From positions 62,001-126,000 of the forward strand of contig DATGMP010000075.1 in assembly GCA_035293565.1 (NCBI GenBank): a DNA stretch of 64,000 nt, written 5' to 3'. Below the pieces are notes generated by a model. It did no database searches and was not told the DNA's origin. It saw nothing but the letters and a program-made list of their open reading frames with translations. Origin of the DNA: DATGMP01 sp035293565. Its GTDB lineage: Bacteria > Pseudomonadota > Alphaproteobacteria > BOG-932 > Roseiterribacteraceae. Made by a program: the position numbers and the translations under genes. This document shows positions 41,869 through 51,355 of this stretch, one piece after another (within the stretch, counting starts at the first letter, position 1; each line of letters begins with the position of its first letter).

Positions 41869-43026
41869 ATGAATCCGTCCCTCGTTGGCCGCTACCTGTT
41901 CCGAAATCTGGCGATCACGACTCTCGTCGCGACCCTGATCGCCAGCCTCGTGATGTGGCTGATCCAGGCGCTGAAATTCTTCGAGCTGGCGGTCAATGGC
42001 GGCGCGCCGCTCACCGTGTTCCTGACGCTGGTGGCGCTCCAGATGCCGGGGCTGATCGCGGTGATTCTGCCGATCATCCTCGCGCTCGTAATCGCCTTCG
42101 TCTACAACAAGCTGACCGCCGAGAGCGAGCTCATCGTGCTGAGAGCGCTGGGCTTGAGCCAATGGCGGCTGGCGATGCCGGCCCTCGTCCTCGGGGGCAT
42201 CGTCGCGGTGACGGTCTTTTTCCTGAACGCCTTCGTGGCGCCGGTCGCCAATGAGCAGCTCAAGACGCTGCTCGATATGAGCCGCACCCAATATAACGGG
42301 GTGCCGCTCAATGCCGGGGCCTTCAACGCGGTAAACGACAAGCTCACGATTTATGTCAGCAAGCACGAACCCAACGGCGATCTCGAAGGAATCCTGATCT
42401 ATCAGGACGAGGATAACGGCAAGCGCGTCGCGATCGTAGCCAAGCGGGGCGTGTTGGCCGAAGGAGATCACGGGCCGGAGATCGTCGTCTATGACGGCAA
42501 GCGGCAAGAGGTCGATCCCAAGACGGGAAACGCGCCCTTCAATGAATTCAAGACCGCCGCGATCGACTTGGAACAGGTCCAGGACGAGCTGACCAAGCGC
42601 TGGAAGGAGCCCAGCGAACGAACATTACCCGAATTGCTGCGCGGCCCCCTGGACGACCGCGACGCGGGCCACGGCGCCGCGTTCCTCGGAGAGGCCCATA
42701 CGCGAATCGCAAGCCCCTTCTTCGCGTTGGCGCTGACCGGCGTCGCGCTCGTGACGCTTCTCGGCGGCCGCTTTGATCGGCGTGGTCAGTTCCGCCGCCT
42801 GCTGATCGGCTTCCTCATCATGCTGTTCCTGGAAATGGCGTCGATCGGGCTTTCGAATTTGGCGCGCAACCACGGGATCGCCATTCCGCTGCTCTATCTT
42901 CTCGCCATCGTCGCGTCGGCTTCGGCCTTCATCATATTCGCCCGCGCCAATGACGGTTCTCCGCCATGGCGAATCTGGCTCTCCGGCTTCACAGGCGCTC
43001 GAATGCGGCTGGAAGAGGCGACATGA
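41869..43026 (+). CDS. lptF: LPS export permease LptF
   Basis: LptF (385 aa) is one of two inner-membrane permease subunits that extract lipopolysaccharide and pass it to LptC and the periplasmic bridge. The YjgP/YjgQ-type fold shows N-terminal and C-terminal membrane segments around a periplasmic beta-jellyroll (about residues 115-270). It overlaps lptG in ATGA. No lptB or lptC is nearby, so the ATPase is encoded elsewhere. Confidence 0.93.
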   Translation: MNPSLVGRYLFRNLAITTLVATLIASLVMWLIQALKFFELAVNGGAPLTVFLTLVALQMPGLIAVILPIILALVIAFVYNKLTAESELIVLRALGLSQWRLAMPALVLGGIVAVTVFFLNAFVAPVANEQLKTLLDMSRTQYNGVPLNAGAFNAVNDKLTIYVSKHEPNGDLEGILIYQDEDNGKRVAIVAKRGVLAEGDHGPEIVVYDGKRQEVDPKTGNAPFNEFKTAAIDLEQVQDELTKRWKEPSERTLPELLRGPLDDRDAGHGAAFLGEAHTRIASPFFALALTGVALVTLLGGRFDRRGQFRRLLIGFLIMLFLEMASIGLSNLARNHGIAIPLLYLLAIVASASAFIIFARANDGSPPWRIWLSGFTGARMRLEEAT

Positions 43027-44117
43027 ATCAGTCGGCGACCCTGCTGCGGTATCTCAGCCGCCAATTCACCGCGAGCTTCCTCATCTGGATCACCGTGCTC
43101 CTGACGATGATCTATCTGATCGATTCGCTCGAGCTCATCCGGCGCGCCGCGAACCGGCCGGAGGTGACGTTCAGCCAGATCGCGCAAATGTCACTGTTTC
43201 AGCTTCCGCAGGTCGGGCAGCAGCTGTTCCAGTTCGCGATCCTGTTCGGCGCCCTCTACACCTTCTGGCGGCTGACCCGGACCAGCGAGCTCGTGGTGCT
43301 GCGGGCCGTCGGAATTTCGGCTTGGCAATTCCTGCTGCCGATCGTGCTCGCCGCGCTCGCGATCGGCATCGTCAAGGTGACGGTCATCAACCATTTCGGC
43401 TCGTTCCTCAGCCAGCGCTACGACGAGATGGACAACGCCCTATTGCGCGGGAAGACGAACGCGATCGACCTGTTGGCGGGCGGGCTGTGGCTGCGGCAGG
43501 GAACGAATGACGGATACACCATTATTCATGCCCGCAGCGTCGACACCTCGACCTGGCAGCTCAAGGACGTCTCGCTGTTCTTCATGACCAACGGCGACGA
43601 TCTGACGGCGCGGGTCGATGCACCCGACGCCGTTCTCAACGGCACGGTCTGGGAAGTCCACAAGGGCTGGCTTAACAAACCCGATCAGCCCAAGAGCTTT
43701 ATCGAAAAGCTGACGGTCCCGACCGACATCACCCCCGAGAAGATCGAGGATAGCGTACGGTCGGCCAACAGCCTCTCCTTCTGGGACATTCCTCATTATA
43801 TCCGGACCATGGAAGCGACCGGATTTTCGTCAGTCCGCCTTCGCTTGCAGTATCTCGGATTACTGGCCGATCCGTTCCTTTTCGCCGGACTGGTGCTGAT
43901 CGCCGCGGCCGCCGCGCTGCGCCAGACCAGGCGGGGCGGGACCCTCGTCGTCATCGCGATCGGAATCCTTGCCGCCTTCGCTCTGTTCTTCCTGGACGAT
44001 ATCGTCCATGCGCTGGGGGTCAGCGAAACCATCCCCCTGGCGCTGGCCGCCTGGACGCCCGCAGGGCTCGCGCTGCTTGGCGGGGTGGCCGCTTTGCTGT
44101 ACCTGGAAGACGGCTGA
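43023..44117 (+). CDS. lptG: LPS export permease LptG
   Basis: LptG (364 aa) pairs with LptF. TASFLIWITVLLTMIYLIDSLELIRRAA is the conserved first helix region, and the jellyroll domain (about residues 125-260) and three C-terminal helices follow. The frame opens earlier, but the ATG at 43023 overlaps the lptF stop and matches the family N terminus. surA follows after 20 bases. Confidence 0.93.
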   Translation: MNQSATLLRYLSRQFTASFLIWITVLLTMIYLIDSLELIRRAANRPEVTFSQIAQMSLFQLPQVGQQLFQFAILFGALYTFWRLTRTSELVVLRAVGISAWQFLLPIVLAALAIGIVKVTVINHFGSFLSQRYDEMDNALLRGKTNAIDLLAGGLWLRQGTNDGYTIIHARSVDTSTWQLKDVSLFFMTNGDDLTARVDAPDAVLNGTVWEVHKGWLNKPDQPKSFIEKLTVPTDITPEKIEDSVRSANSLSFWDIPHYIRTMEATGFSSVRLRLQYLGLLADPFLFAGLVLIAAAAALRQTRRGGTLVVIAIGILAAFALFFLDDIVHALGVSETIPLALAAWTPAGLALLGGVAALLYLEDG

Positions 44118-44137
44118 CCCGAACCCGAAACTTGACC

Positions 44138-45442
44138 ATGGACCCGTCCTTGCCCTTGCTCCGCTCCGTGCGCATCCTCGCCCCTGCCCTCTTTATTGCG
44201 GTCGCCGCCCTTGCCGGGGTCCGGACCGCGCATGCGACCGATCCGGTCGAGAAGATCGTTGCCGTCGTGAACGACGAGGCGATCTCGGAAGGAGATCTGC
44301 TGGCGCGGCTCAAGCTTGCGGCCGCCGCGGGCAACTATCCCGATACGCCGGAGGTCAGGGAGCGCCTCACGCCGCAGGTTCTGCGGACCCTCATCGATGA
44401 CCAGCTGCGTCTCCAGGAGGCCAAGCGGCTCAAGATCAACATCGACAAGGACGAGGTGGATGCCGGGCTGAAACAGATCGCCGAGCAGAACAACCAGACA
44501 TTGGAACAGTTCGAGACGAATCTGGAGAAGCAAGGCATCCCGATCTCGACGCTCCGCCGTCAGACCATGGCGCAGCTCGCCTGGACGAAGGTCATCCAGA
44601 AGGAAATCCGTCCGCGGGTCGACATGAGCCAGGAAGAAGTCGACGCCGCCTACGCCAAGATGATGTCGAGCGTGCAGAAGCCCCAATATCTGATGGCGGA
44701 GATTTTCCTCTCGGTCGACGCGCCCAAGGATGACCAACGCGTCAAAGGCGTTGCCGACCAGCTCGAAGACCAGCTGCTCCACGGCGGAAATTTCGCGAAG
44801 CTGGCGCAGCAATTCAGCCAGGCCGCCGGGGCGGCCTCGGGCGGCGATCTCGGCTGGATTCAGGAAGGCGAACTGCCCGACCCGCTCAACCGGGCGATGC
44901 TGAAGCTCGAGCCAGGACACATCTCGGAACCGATCCGCACGCAGTCCGGCTATCACATCCTGTTGCTGCGCGAGAAAGGCAGCATGCTCGCGGGAAATCC
45001 CGCCGAGGCCCTCGTCCATCTAAAAAACGTGCTCATCCCCTTCACCTCTCAGCCGTCCAAGGAAGATTTGCAAAGGTTGATGGGCGACGCGGAGAAGCTG
45101 CGCGCCAGCCTGTCGAGCTGCGCCGCCGTCGACGAGTACGGCCGAAAGAACGGTCTGGCCGGCGACCTCGAGAAGGCGGGCGAGATGGTCAAGGTTGCCG
45201 ACTTGCCGCGGGGTCTCGCCCAAATCGTGGCGCCGCTTCAGATCGACCAGTTGAGCCAGCCGGTGCCGACCGAGACCGGAATCATGATGTTCATGGTCTG
45301 CGCCCGGAAGGACCCTCCCAAACGCGCGCCGCCGACCAAGGAGCAGGTCGCCAACCAGATCTTCCTAGAGCGGCTCGACATGCAGCAGCAGCGCTATCTG
45401 AGCGATCTCAGAAGCGCGGCCTTCGTCGACCTCCGCGTCTGA
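44138..45442 (+). CDS. surA: Periplasmic chaperone/prolyl isomerase SurA
   Basis: SurA (434 aa) escorts outer-membrane proteins through the periplasm. A signal peptide (ALFIAVAALAGVRTAHA) precedes the N-terminal chaperone domain (KIVAVVNDEAISEGDLLARL). The first rotamase-type parvulin domain (about 185-280) contains SGGDLGWIQEGELP; a second, more degenerate one follows (about 285-395). The ATG at 44138 was preferred over the TTG at 44132. Position after lptFG links it to outer-membrane assembly. Confidence 0.93.
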   Translation: MDPSLPLLRSVRILAPALFIAVAALAGVRTAHATDPVEKIVAVVNDEAISEGDLLARLKLAAAAGNYPDTPEVRERLTPQVLRTLIDDQLRLQEAKRLKINIDKDEVDAGLKQIAEQNNQTLEQFETNLEKQGIPISTLRRQTMAQLAWTKVIQKEIRPRVDMSQEEVDAAYAKMMSSVQKPQYLMAEIFLSVDAPKDDQRVKGVADQLEDQLLHGGNFAKLAQQFSQAAGAASGGDLGWIQEGELPDPLNRAMLKLEPGHISEPIRTQSGYHILLLREKGSMLAGNPAEALVHLKNVLIPFTSQPSKEDLQRLMGDAEKLRASLSSCAAVDEYGRKNGLAGDLEKAGEMVKVADLPRGLAQIVAPLQIDQLSQPVPTETGIMMFMVCARKDPPKRAPPTKEQVANQIFLERLDMQQQRYLSDLRSAAFVDLRV

Positions 45443-45458
45443 CCGGCGAGCCTCTGCC

Positions 45459-46454
45459 ATGCCCCCGAAGCCGCTTTGCCTCACGATGGGCGAGCCGGCG
45501 GGGATCGGCGGCGAGATTGCGCTTCGAGCCTGGAGCCTGCGCGAGGAGCGCGGATTACCGCCCTTTTTCCTGATCGACGACCCCGGACGGTTGCTGAGGT
45601 TAGCGGCGGCGATCGGCCAGCCGGGGCTGCCGCTCGCCGAGATCGCGGCTCCTGAAGAAGCCGAAACGGTATTCGCCGCGGGCCTTCCGATCCTGCCGCT
45701 TGCAGCGAAGGTCGACGCTGTGCCCGGTCGGCTCAATCCTTCGAACGCCGCGGCGGTGATCGAAAGCATCGAACGGGGATATGCGCTCGTCGCGGAAGGG
45801 CGCGCCTCCGCGCTCGTGACCAATCCGATCCAGAAGAGCGTGCTCTACCGCGCAGGCTTCTCCCACCCGGGCCATACCGAATTCCTCGCCGCGCTGGCGG
45901 GTGGGATCGAGCCCGTGATGATGCTCGTCATCGAAGGGCTGAGAGTGGTGCCCGTGACGGTCCATATGGCGCTGAAGGATGCGCTGGATGCGCTCACGAC
46001 GGAGATGATCGTCTCCAAGACGAGGATCACGGCGACGGCTCTTCGCGATGCCTTCGGAATTGCCCGGCCGAGGCTTGCGGTCGCCGGCGTCAATCCACAT
46101 GCCGGCGAGGATGGCAGCCTCGGCCGCGAGGAGATCGAGATAGTCGAGCCGGCGATCTCGATCCTGAAAGGCGAAGGCTGGAACGTCTTCGGCCCGAAAT
46201 CGCCGGATACGATGTTTCATCCACGAGCGCGCGCCACTTACGACGCGGCGATCTGCCATTATCACGATCAGGCGCTGATTCCGCTGAAGGCGATCGATTA
46301 CGAGCATGGGGTCAATGTGACTCTGGGCCTGCCGATCGTCCGCACCTCGCCCGACCATGGCACGGCGCTGGATCTCGCCGGCACCGGCAAGGCGAATCCC
46401 GAAAGCCTGATCGCGGCGCTTAAGCTCGCACACAGAATGACGCGCGGTGGCTGA
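45459..46454 (+). CDS. pdxA: 4-hydroxythreonine-4-phosphate dehydrogenase
   Basis: PdxA (331 aa) oxidises 4-phosphohydroxy-L-threonine in vitamin B6 synthesis. Divalent-metal His ligands are visible in HPGHTEFLA, NPHAGEDG-adjacent segments and YHDQALIPLK, and TSPDHGTALDLAG near the C terminus is diagnostic. The order surA-pdxA-ksgA is widely conserved; the pdxA and ksgA frames overlap by 8 bases. Confidence 0.96.
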   Translation: MPPKPLCLTMGEPAGIGGEIALRAWSLREERGLPPFFLIDDPGRLLRLAAAIGQPGLPLAEIAAPEEAETVFAAGLPILPLAAKVDAVPGRLNPSNAAAVIESIERGYALVAEGRASALVTNPIQKSVLYRAGFSHPGHTEFLAALAGGIEPVMMLVIEGLRVVPVTVHMALKDALDALTTEMIVSKTRITATALRDAFGIARPRLAVAGVNPHAGEDGSLGREEIEIVEPAISILKGEGWNVFGPKSPDTMFHPRARATYDAAICHYHDQALIPLKAIDYEHGVNVTLGLPIVRTSPDHGTALDLAGTGKANPESLIAALKLAHRMTRGG

Positions 46455-47292
46455 ACGGCCGCTGCCGAGGCTGCCGCCGCTGCGCGAGATCATCGCCGCT
46501 CATGAACTCGCCGCGGACAAGCGCCTTGGCCAGCATTTTCTGCTCGATCTGAATCTCACGGCCAAGATCGCACGCGCTGCCGGCGATCTTGGCGGCGTCT
46601 CGGTCATCGAGATCGGCCCCGGGCCGGGCGGCCTCACGCGCGCGCTCTTGGACACGAATGCCGCAAAGGTCGTTGCCGTCGAACGCGATTTGCGCTGCAT
46701 CGCCGCGCTTCAGTCCCTCCTCGCTTCGTTTGAAGACCGGCTCCAGCTGGTCGAAGCCGACGCGCTCGCCGTCGATGTTTCGACGCTCGCTCCGGCGCCG
46801 CGCGCAATCGTCGCCAACCTTCCCTACAATATCGCGACGCCGCTTCTGCTCGGTTGGCTCGCAAGGATACGCGACTTCGTTTCGCTGACGCTCATGTTCC
46901 AGCGCGAGGTCGCCGAACGGCTGGTCGCGACGCCGCGCAGCAAGGCCTATGGAAGGCTGTCCGTCATGACCCAATGGCTGACGGAGGCGGGGCTCCTCTT
47001 TGAGCTGCCCGCCCGCGCCTTCACACCGCCGCCAAAAGTGGATTCGTCGGTGGTTCGGCTGATACCCCGCAACTTGGGAGCCGGCGAGCCGAGTTTTGCG
47101 GCGATGGAGCGTGTCGTCGCGGCGGCTTTCGGACAAAGACGCAAAATGCTCCGCGCTGCGCTCAAGACGTTGCTGTCGGATCCGACGGCGCTGCTGGAGC
47201 AGGCCGGGATCGACCCGACCGCGCGGGCAGAGGAGCTAGACGTCGATTCGTTCAAGCGGCTCGCGCGCCTCTGGAGCAACAGGAACGCTTAG
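46447..47292 (+). CDS. ksgA: 16S rRNA A1518/A1519 dimethyltransferase
   Basis: KsgA/RsmA (281 aa) dimethylates two adjacent adenines in helix 45 of 16S rRNA during subunit maturation. LGQHFLLDLNLTAKI, the SAM-binding VIEIGPGPGGLT and the catalytic NLPYNIATP are all present, with a normal C-terminal helical domain. The start is GTG within pdxA. Its stop overlaps the gmk stop on the other strand. Confidence 0.96.
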   Translation: MAERPLPRLPPLREIIAAHELAADKRLGQHFLLDLNLTAKIARAAGDLGGVSVIEIGPGPGGLTRALLDTNAAKVVAVERDLRCIAALQSLLASFEDRLQLVEADALAVDVSTLAPAPRAIVANLPYNIATPLLLGWLARIRDFVSLTLMFQREVAERLVATPRSKAYGRLSVMTQWLTEAGLLFELPARAFTPPPKVDSSVVRLIPRNLGAGEPSFAAMERVVAAAFGQRRKMLRAALKTLLSDPTALLEQAGIDPTARAEELDVDSFKRLARLWSNRNA

Positions 47293-47927
47293 ATATCCTT
47301 TTGGAGATTGCGAACAAACTCCGTCAGCCCCGTGCGTCGATCGCGCCGCAGCCTTTCCGCGGTCAGGATTGCGCGGACTTGCGCGACGCTTCGGTCGAGA
47401 TCGTGATTGATGATGACATAGTCATATTCGGCGTAGTGGCTCACCTCGCTGGCTGCCTTCGCCATGCGCTTAGCGATAACATCCTCACTGTCGGCAGCGC
47501 GCTGCGTGAGCCTCCGTCTGAGCTCGCCAACAGTCGGCGGGAGGACAAAGACCGCCACCAAATCCTTCGGCATCTTGCCAGCGAGCTCTTGAGTGCCTTG
47601 CCAATCGATGTCGAAGAGAACATCGAACCCTGCCCCGAGCGCTTGCTCGACCGGCGCGCGCGGCGTGCCGTAAGCATTGCCGAACACAGTCGCGTGCTCG
47701 AGTAGCGCGCCATCGGCAACCAGGCGGTCGAATTCAGCCTGATCGACGAAATGATAATCCCTGCCCTCGACCTCGCCGACGCGCTTCGGGCGCGTCGTCA
47801 CCGAGACGGACATTCTAAGCTCGGGCTCGGCGGCAAGCAGGCCGCGAGCGATGCTCGTCTTTCCGGCGCCCGACGGCGAGGAAAGGACCAGCATCAATCC
47901 ACGTCGACCGACCTCGCCCGCACTCAA
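47289..47927 (-). CDS. gmk: Guanylate kinase
   Basis: Gmk (212 aa) phosphorylates GMP to GDP. The P-loop SSPSGAGKTSIAR, the GMP-binding SVSVTTRPKRVGEVEGRDYHF and the lid region are intact. The start is a TTG in a TTGA overlap with mltG, so its translation is probably coupled. It is the last gene of the fab-mltG-gmk run and converges on ksgA with overlapping stop codons. Confidence 0.95.
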   Translation of the reverse strand: MSAGEVGRRGLMLVLSSPSGAGKTSIARGLLAAEPELRMSVSVTTRPKRVGEVEGRDYHFVDQAEFDRLVADGALLEHATVFGNAYGTPRAPVEQALGAGFDVLFDIDWQGTQELAGKMPKDLVAVFVLPPTVGELRRRLTQRAADSEDVIAKRMAKAASEVSHYAEYDYVIINHDLDRSVAQVRAILTAERLRRDRRTGLTEFVRNLQKDI

Positions 47928-48934
47928 TTGGCGGAAGCTCCGGGAACGGCCGAAGGCTGCGCTTCGAGCTGTCTCAGCCGGGCAACATTGCGATTGTGGT
48001 CCTCGAGCGTCTCGGCGAATACGTGCCGTCCGGTGCCGTCGGCCACGAAGTAGAGCAGGTCATCGGCGTCGGGATGCAGCACCGCATGGATGGAGCTGCG
48101 CCCTGGGCAGGCGATCGGCGTCGGCGGAAGGCCCTCATGGCGGTACGAATTGAAGGGCGAATCGACGGCGAGGTCGGCATGGTCCAACGCCCGGCCGAGC
48201 GGCGCTTTTCCGGCCGTCAGAGCGTAGATCACGGTCGGATCGGATTGGAGCTTCATGCCGCGGCTGAGGCGGTTGAGGAATACGGCGGCCACTTTCGGAC
48301 GCTCGTCCGCGATGCCGGTCTCTTTCTCGACGATCGAAGCGAGCGCCAGGGCAGCCTCGGGTGACGAAAGGCTCAAGCCCGGCGCACGTTGTAACCAGGC
48401 CTCGCGTAACGTCTTCTCCATTGCGCGATGCATCCGCGCGATCATGTCGGCGCGCGAATCGCCGAGCGAAAAATTATAGGTGTCGGGCATCAAGCTACCC
48501 TCGGTAGGGATCGGCCCGACCGGCCCCGACAGGGCGGGTTCGGCCGCGACAAGAGACACGATCTCCGCCACGCTGAGCCCTTCGGGCACCGTCAGGCGAT
48601 GCACGACGGTGCGGCCCTGACGCATCTGGTCGATCACCTGCTGCAGCGACTCGCCAGGGCTGAACGCGTATTCGCCCGCCTTGATCGGGGCGCCTCGATC
48701 CAAGACCTGGAGCGTCAGCTCGAAAAACCACCAGTGCGAAACCACGCCGGCGTTCTCGAGTTGGCGGGCGACCGCTTCGGTGGAGCTGTGACGCTCGATC
48801 ACGATCGTTGTCGCGTTCTTGAGCGGCCCGGGCTTCTCGCGCAAATATTGCTCGAGCCGATTCCCGCCCACGCCCAGCGCGACGACGAGGACGAACAAGA
48901 CGATAACGACATGTGCTGGCCAAGACCGACTCAT
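47924..48934 (-). CDS. mltG: Endolytic murein transglycosylase MltG
   Basis: MltG (336 aa) cleaves nascent glycan strands at the inner membrane and limits peptidoglycan length. One N-terminal membrane helix (VVIVLFVLVVALGVG) and a LysM-like region precede the YceG core. The catalytic Glu is in ASIVEKETG, and QSDPTVIYAL and NSYRHEGLPPTPI are characteristic. ATG 48934 is preferred over TTG 48940. It follows fabF by 18 bases. Confidence 0.94.
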   Translation of the reverse strand: MSRSWPAHVVIVLFVLVVALGVGGNRLEQYLREKPGPLKNATTIVIERHSSTEAVARQLENAGVVSHWWFFELTLQVLDRGAPIKAGEYAFSPGESLQQVIDQMRQGRTVVHRLTVPEGLSVAEIVSLVAAEPALSGPVGPIPTEGSLMPDTYNFSLGDSRADMIARMHRAMEKTLREAWLQRAPGLSLSSPEAALALASIVEKETGIADERPKVAAVFLNRLSRGMKLQSDPTVIYALTAGKAPLGRALDHADLAVDSPFNSYRHEGLPPTPIACPGRSSIHAVLHPDADDLLYFVADGTGRHVFAETLEDHNRNVARLRQLEAQPSAVPGASAN

Positions 48935-48952
48935 GGCCAATGATCTTACGTG

Positions 48953-50218
48953 CTAGTGAAGTTCTTTAAAGACCAATGATGCGTTGGTCCCGCCGAAGCC
49001 GAACGAATTGGAAAGGGCCGCGCGAATCGGCCGTTCCCTGGCCTCGAGCGGCACCAGATCGATACCGAGGCATCCCTCCGACGGATCGGTGAGGTTGAGG
49101 GTCGGCGGCGCGACATCGTCGCGGATCGCCAGAATCGAGAAGATCGCCTCGACGGCGCCGGCGGCACCGAGAAGATGGCCGATCGCGGATTTGGTCGACG
49201 ACATCGAGATGTTCTGCGCCGCGGCCCCGAACAGCCGCTTCACGGCACCCACCTCGATCTCGTCGCCGAGCGGTGTCGAGGTGCCATGAGCATTCACATA
49301 GTCGATTGCATCGGGCGCCATGCCGGCCCGCTTCAGGGCGTTGCGCATCGCGCGGAAGGCGCCGTCGCCGGTTTCGGACGGAGCGGTCATGTGAAACGCG
49401 TCGCCGGACATGCCGTAGCCCACGACCTCGGCGTAGATCTTCGCGCCGCGGGCCTTAGCGTGCTCGAGCTCCTCAAGCACGACGACCCCCGCGCCTTCGC
49501 CCATGACAAAGCCATCACGTCCCTTGTCGAAGGGACGCGACGCCTTCTCCGGGGTGTCGTTGAAGCCAGTCGAGAGCGCTCGGCAGGCGGCGAAGCCGGC
49601 AACGCCCAGCCGGCATACCGCCGCCTCGGCACCGCCCGCAACCATCACATCGGCCTCGTCGAGCGCGATCAGCCGCGCCGCATCGCCGATCGCATGAGCG
49701 CCGGTGGAGCATGCGGTTACAACCGAATGATTGGGTCCGCGGAACCCGAAATTGATCGAGACGTGGCCTGACGCTTCGTTGATCAACGCCGATGGAATGA
49801 AAAACGGCGAAAGTCGTCGTGGACCCCGCTCGTGCAAAACGATGGACGAATCATAGATCGTCTCCAGCCCGCCGATCCCCGAGCCGATCATCACGCCCGT
49901 CCGTTCGCGCGCCTCATCGTCGGGCGGCGCCCATCCGCTGTCGGCAACGGCTTCGTGCGCCGCGCCGATCGCGTAGACGATGAACATGTCCATCTTCTTC
50001 TGTTCCTTGGCAGGAACAAAATCGTCGGCGTTAAAACGCCCGGAGGACGCGTCGCCCTTGGGGACCTGACCCGCGATCTTGGCGGGCAGGTCGGACACGT
50101 CGAATGATTGTATCGCGCTGATGCCGGACTGACCGGCGATGAGCTGCCGCCAATTATGCTCGATACCGATGCCCAGCGGGCTGACGATCCCGAGCCCCGT
50201 AACCACGACACGTCTCAT
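48953..50218 (-). CDS. fabF: 3-oxoacyl-ACP synthase II
   Basis: FabF (421 aa) elongates acyl-ACP with malonyl-ACP. The Cys-His-His triad is visible: TACSTGAHAIGD (Cys), NAHGTSTPLGD (His) and SAIGHLLGAAGAVE (His). The N terminus RRVVVTGLGIVSPLG is standard. It lies 44 bases after acpP and together with fabD and fabG covers most of the elongation cycle. Confidence 0.97.
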   Translation of the reverse strand: MRRVVVTGLGIVSPLGIGIEHNWRQLIAGQSGISAIQSFDVSDLPAKIAGQVPKGDASSGRFNADDFVPAKEQKKMDMFIVYAIGAAHEAVADSGWAPPDDEARERTGVMIGSGIGGLETIYDSSIVLHERGPRRLSPFFIPSALINEASGHVSINFGFRGPNHSVVTACSTGAHAIGDAARLIALDEADVMVAGGAEAAVCRLGVAGFAACRALSTGFNDTPEKASRPFDKGRDGFVMGEGAGVVVLEELEHAKARGAKIYAEVVGYGMSGDAFHMTAPSETGDGAFRAMRNALKRAGMAPDAIDYVNAHGTSTPLGDEIEVGAVKRLFGAAAQNISMSSTKSAIGHLLGAAGAVEAIFSILAIRDDVAPPTLNLTDPSEGCLGIDLVPLEARERPIRAALSNSFGFGGTNASLVFKELH

Positions 50219-50262
50219 AGAAGGACCGAATTTCGTTGCAACGCGGCCTGACCCGAACGCGG

Positions 50263-50505
50263 TCAGGAACCGCTGTGTTCCTTCAGATAGTCGATCGCAT
50301 CCTTCACCGTCAGGATCTTCTCCGCCGCATCGTCGGGGATTTCGACCCCGAACTCCTCTTCGAACGCCATGACGAGCTCGACGGTGTCGAGGCTGTCGGC
50401 GCCGAGATCGTCGATGAAGCTGGCGCCTTCGGAAACCTTGGACTCGTCAACGCCCAAATGCTCGACGACGATCTTCTTTACGCGCTCGGCGATATTGTCG
50501 CTCAT
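50263..50505 (-). CDS. acpP: Acyl carrier protein
   Basis: AcpP (80 aa) carries growing acyl chains on a 4'-phosphopantetheine arm. The attachment Ser is in DLGADSLDTVELVMA, within a typical acidic four-helix protein. The ATG at 50505 (MSDNIAERV) is preceded by GGAGAG-type bases and matches the family; an upstream ATG at 50553 is not used. Position between fabG and fabF is standard. Confidence 0.97.
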   Translation of the reverse strand: MSDNIAERVKKIVVEHLGVDESKVSEGASFIDDLGADSLDTVELVMAFEEEFGVEIPDDAAEKILTVKDAIDYLKEHSGS

Positions 50506-50614
50506 TCCTTTAACTCTCCGTCTTTCGCGTTCGGCTCTTACGAGCAAATCCAAGGCATTCCGCCGCTTTCGCGGCTGTAGCTAACATGTTCGGCCGAGCT
50601 TTTCCAGCCGACCT

Positions 50615-51355
50615 CTAGATCATGGCGAGACCGCCATTCACGTGCAGAGTGGCGCCCGTGACGTAGGCGGCCTCTTCGCTCGCGAGGTACACGACCGCGG
50701 CCGCGATCTCGGCAGGCGTGCCCAGCCGCCCCGCGGGAATGTTGCCCGCGATACGCTGGTTCTGCTCCCCCGTCAACACGGCGGTCATGGCCGTCTCGAT
50801 GAAGCCCGGCGCCACGCAATTGACCGTGATGCCGCGCGATGCGACCTCGGCGGCCAGCGCCTTTGTCATGCCCATCATGCCGGCCTTGGACGCGGCGTAG
50901 TTCGCCTGTCCGGGATTGCCGGTCGCGCCGACGACCGAGGTGATCCCGATGATGCGGCCCCAGCGGCGCTTCATCATGCCTCTAAGAGCGGCGCGGGCGA
51001 GCCGGAACCCGGAGGTCAGATTCACCTCCATGACCCGATCCCAATCCTCGTCCTTCATCCGCAAGGCGAGCTGGTCGCGCGTGACGCCGGCGTTGTTGAC
51101 CAGGATATCAATCTGCCCGCCAAGCGCCTTCTCCGCGTCCGCGAAGGCCGCGTCGACAGCGGTCCGGTCCGACAGGTCGGCGGGCACGATGTGCGCCTTC
51201 GGGCCGATCTCCTGGGCCAGCGCTTCGAGAGCGGCCACTTTCGTGCCCCCGATCGCCACCGAAGCGCCCCGGGCGACGAGCGCCTTCGCGATCGCGCCGC
51301 CGATGCCGCCTGAGGCGCCGGTGACAAAGGCGGTCTTGCCGGAAAGGTCGAACAT
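50615..51355 (-). CDS. fabG: 3-oxoacyl-ACP reductase
   Basis: FabG (246 aa) reduces 3-oxoacyl-ACP with NADPH. TGASGGIGGAIAKAL is the cofactor loop, NNAGVTRD the central Asn motif and ITSVVGATGNPGQANYAASKAG holds the catalytic Ser, Tyr and Lys. The ATG at 51355 shares a base with the fabD stop (TGATG). The downstream gap of 109 bases to acpP may contain an extra acpP promoter. Confidence 0.97.
   Translation of the reverse strand: MFDLSGKTAFVTGASGGIGGAIAKALVARGASVAIGGTKVAALEALAQEIGPKAHIVPADLSDRTAVDAAFADAEKALGGQIDILVNNAGVTRDQLALRMKDEDWDRVMEVNLTSGFRLARAALRGMMKRRWGRIIGITSVVGATGNPGQANYAASKAGMMGMTKALAAEVASRGITVNCVAPGFIETAMTAVLTGEQNQRIAGNIPAGRLGTPAEIAAAVVYLASEEAAYVTGATLHVNGGLAMI

Noticed and set aside
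43796..45019. A 407-codon frame antisense to lptG-surA
   Set aside because: It spans two real genes and their junction and shows no recognisable motif.
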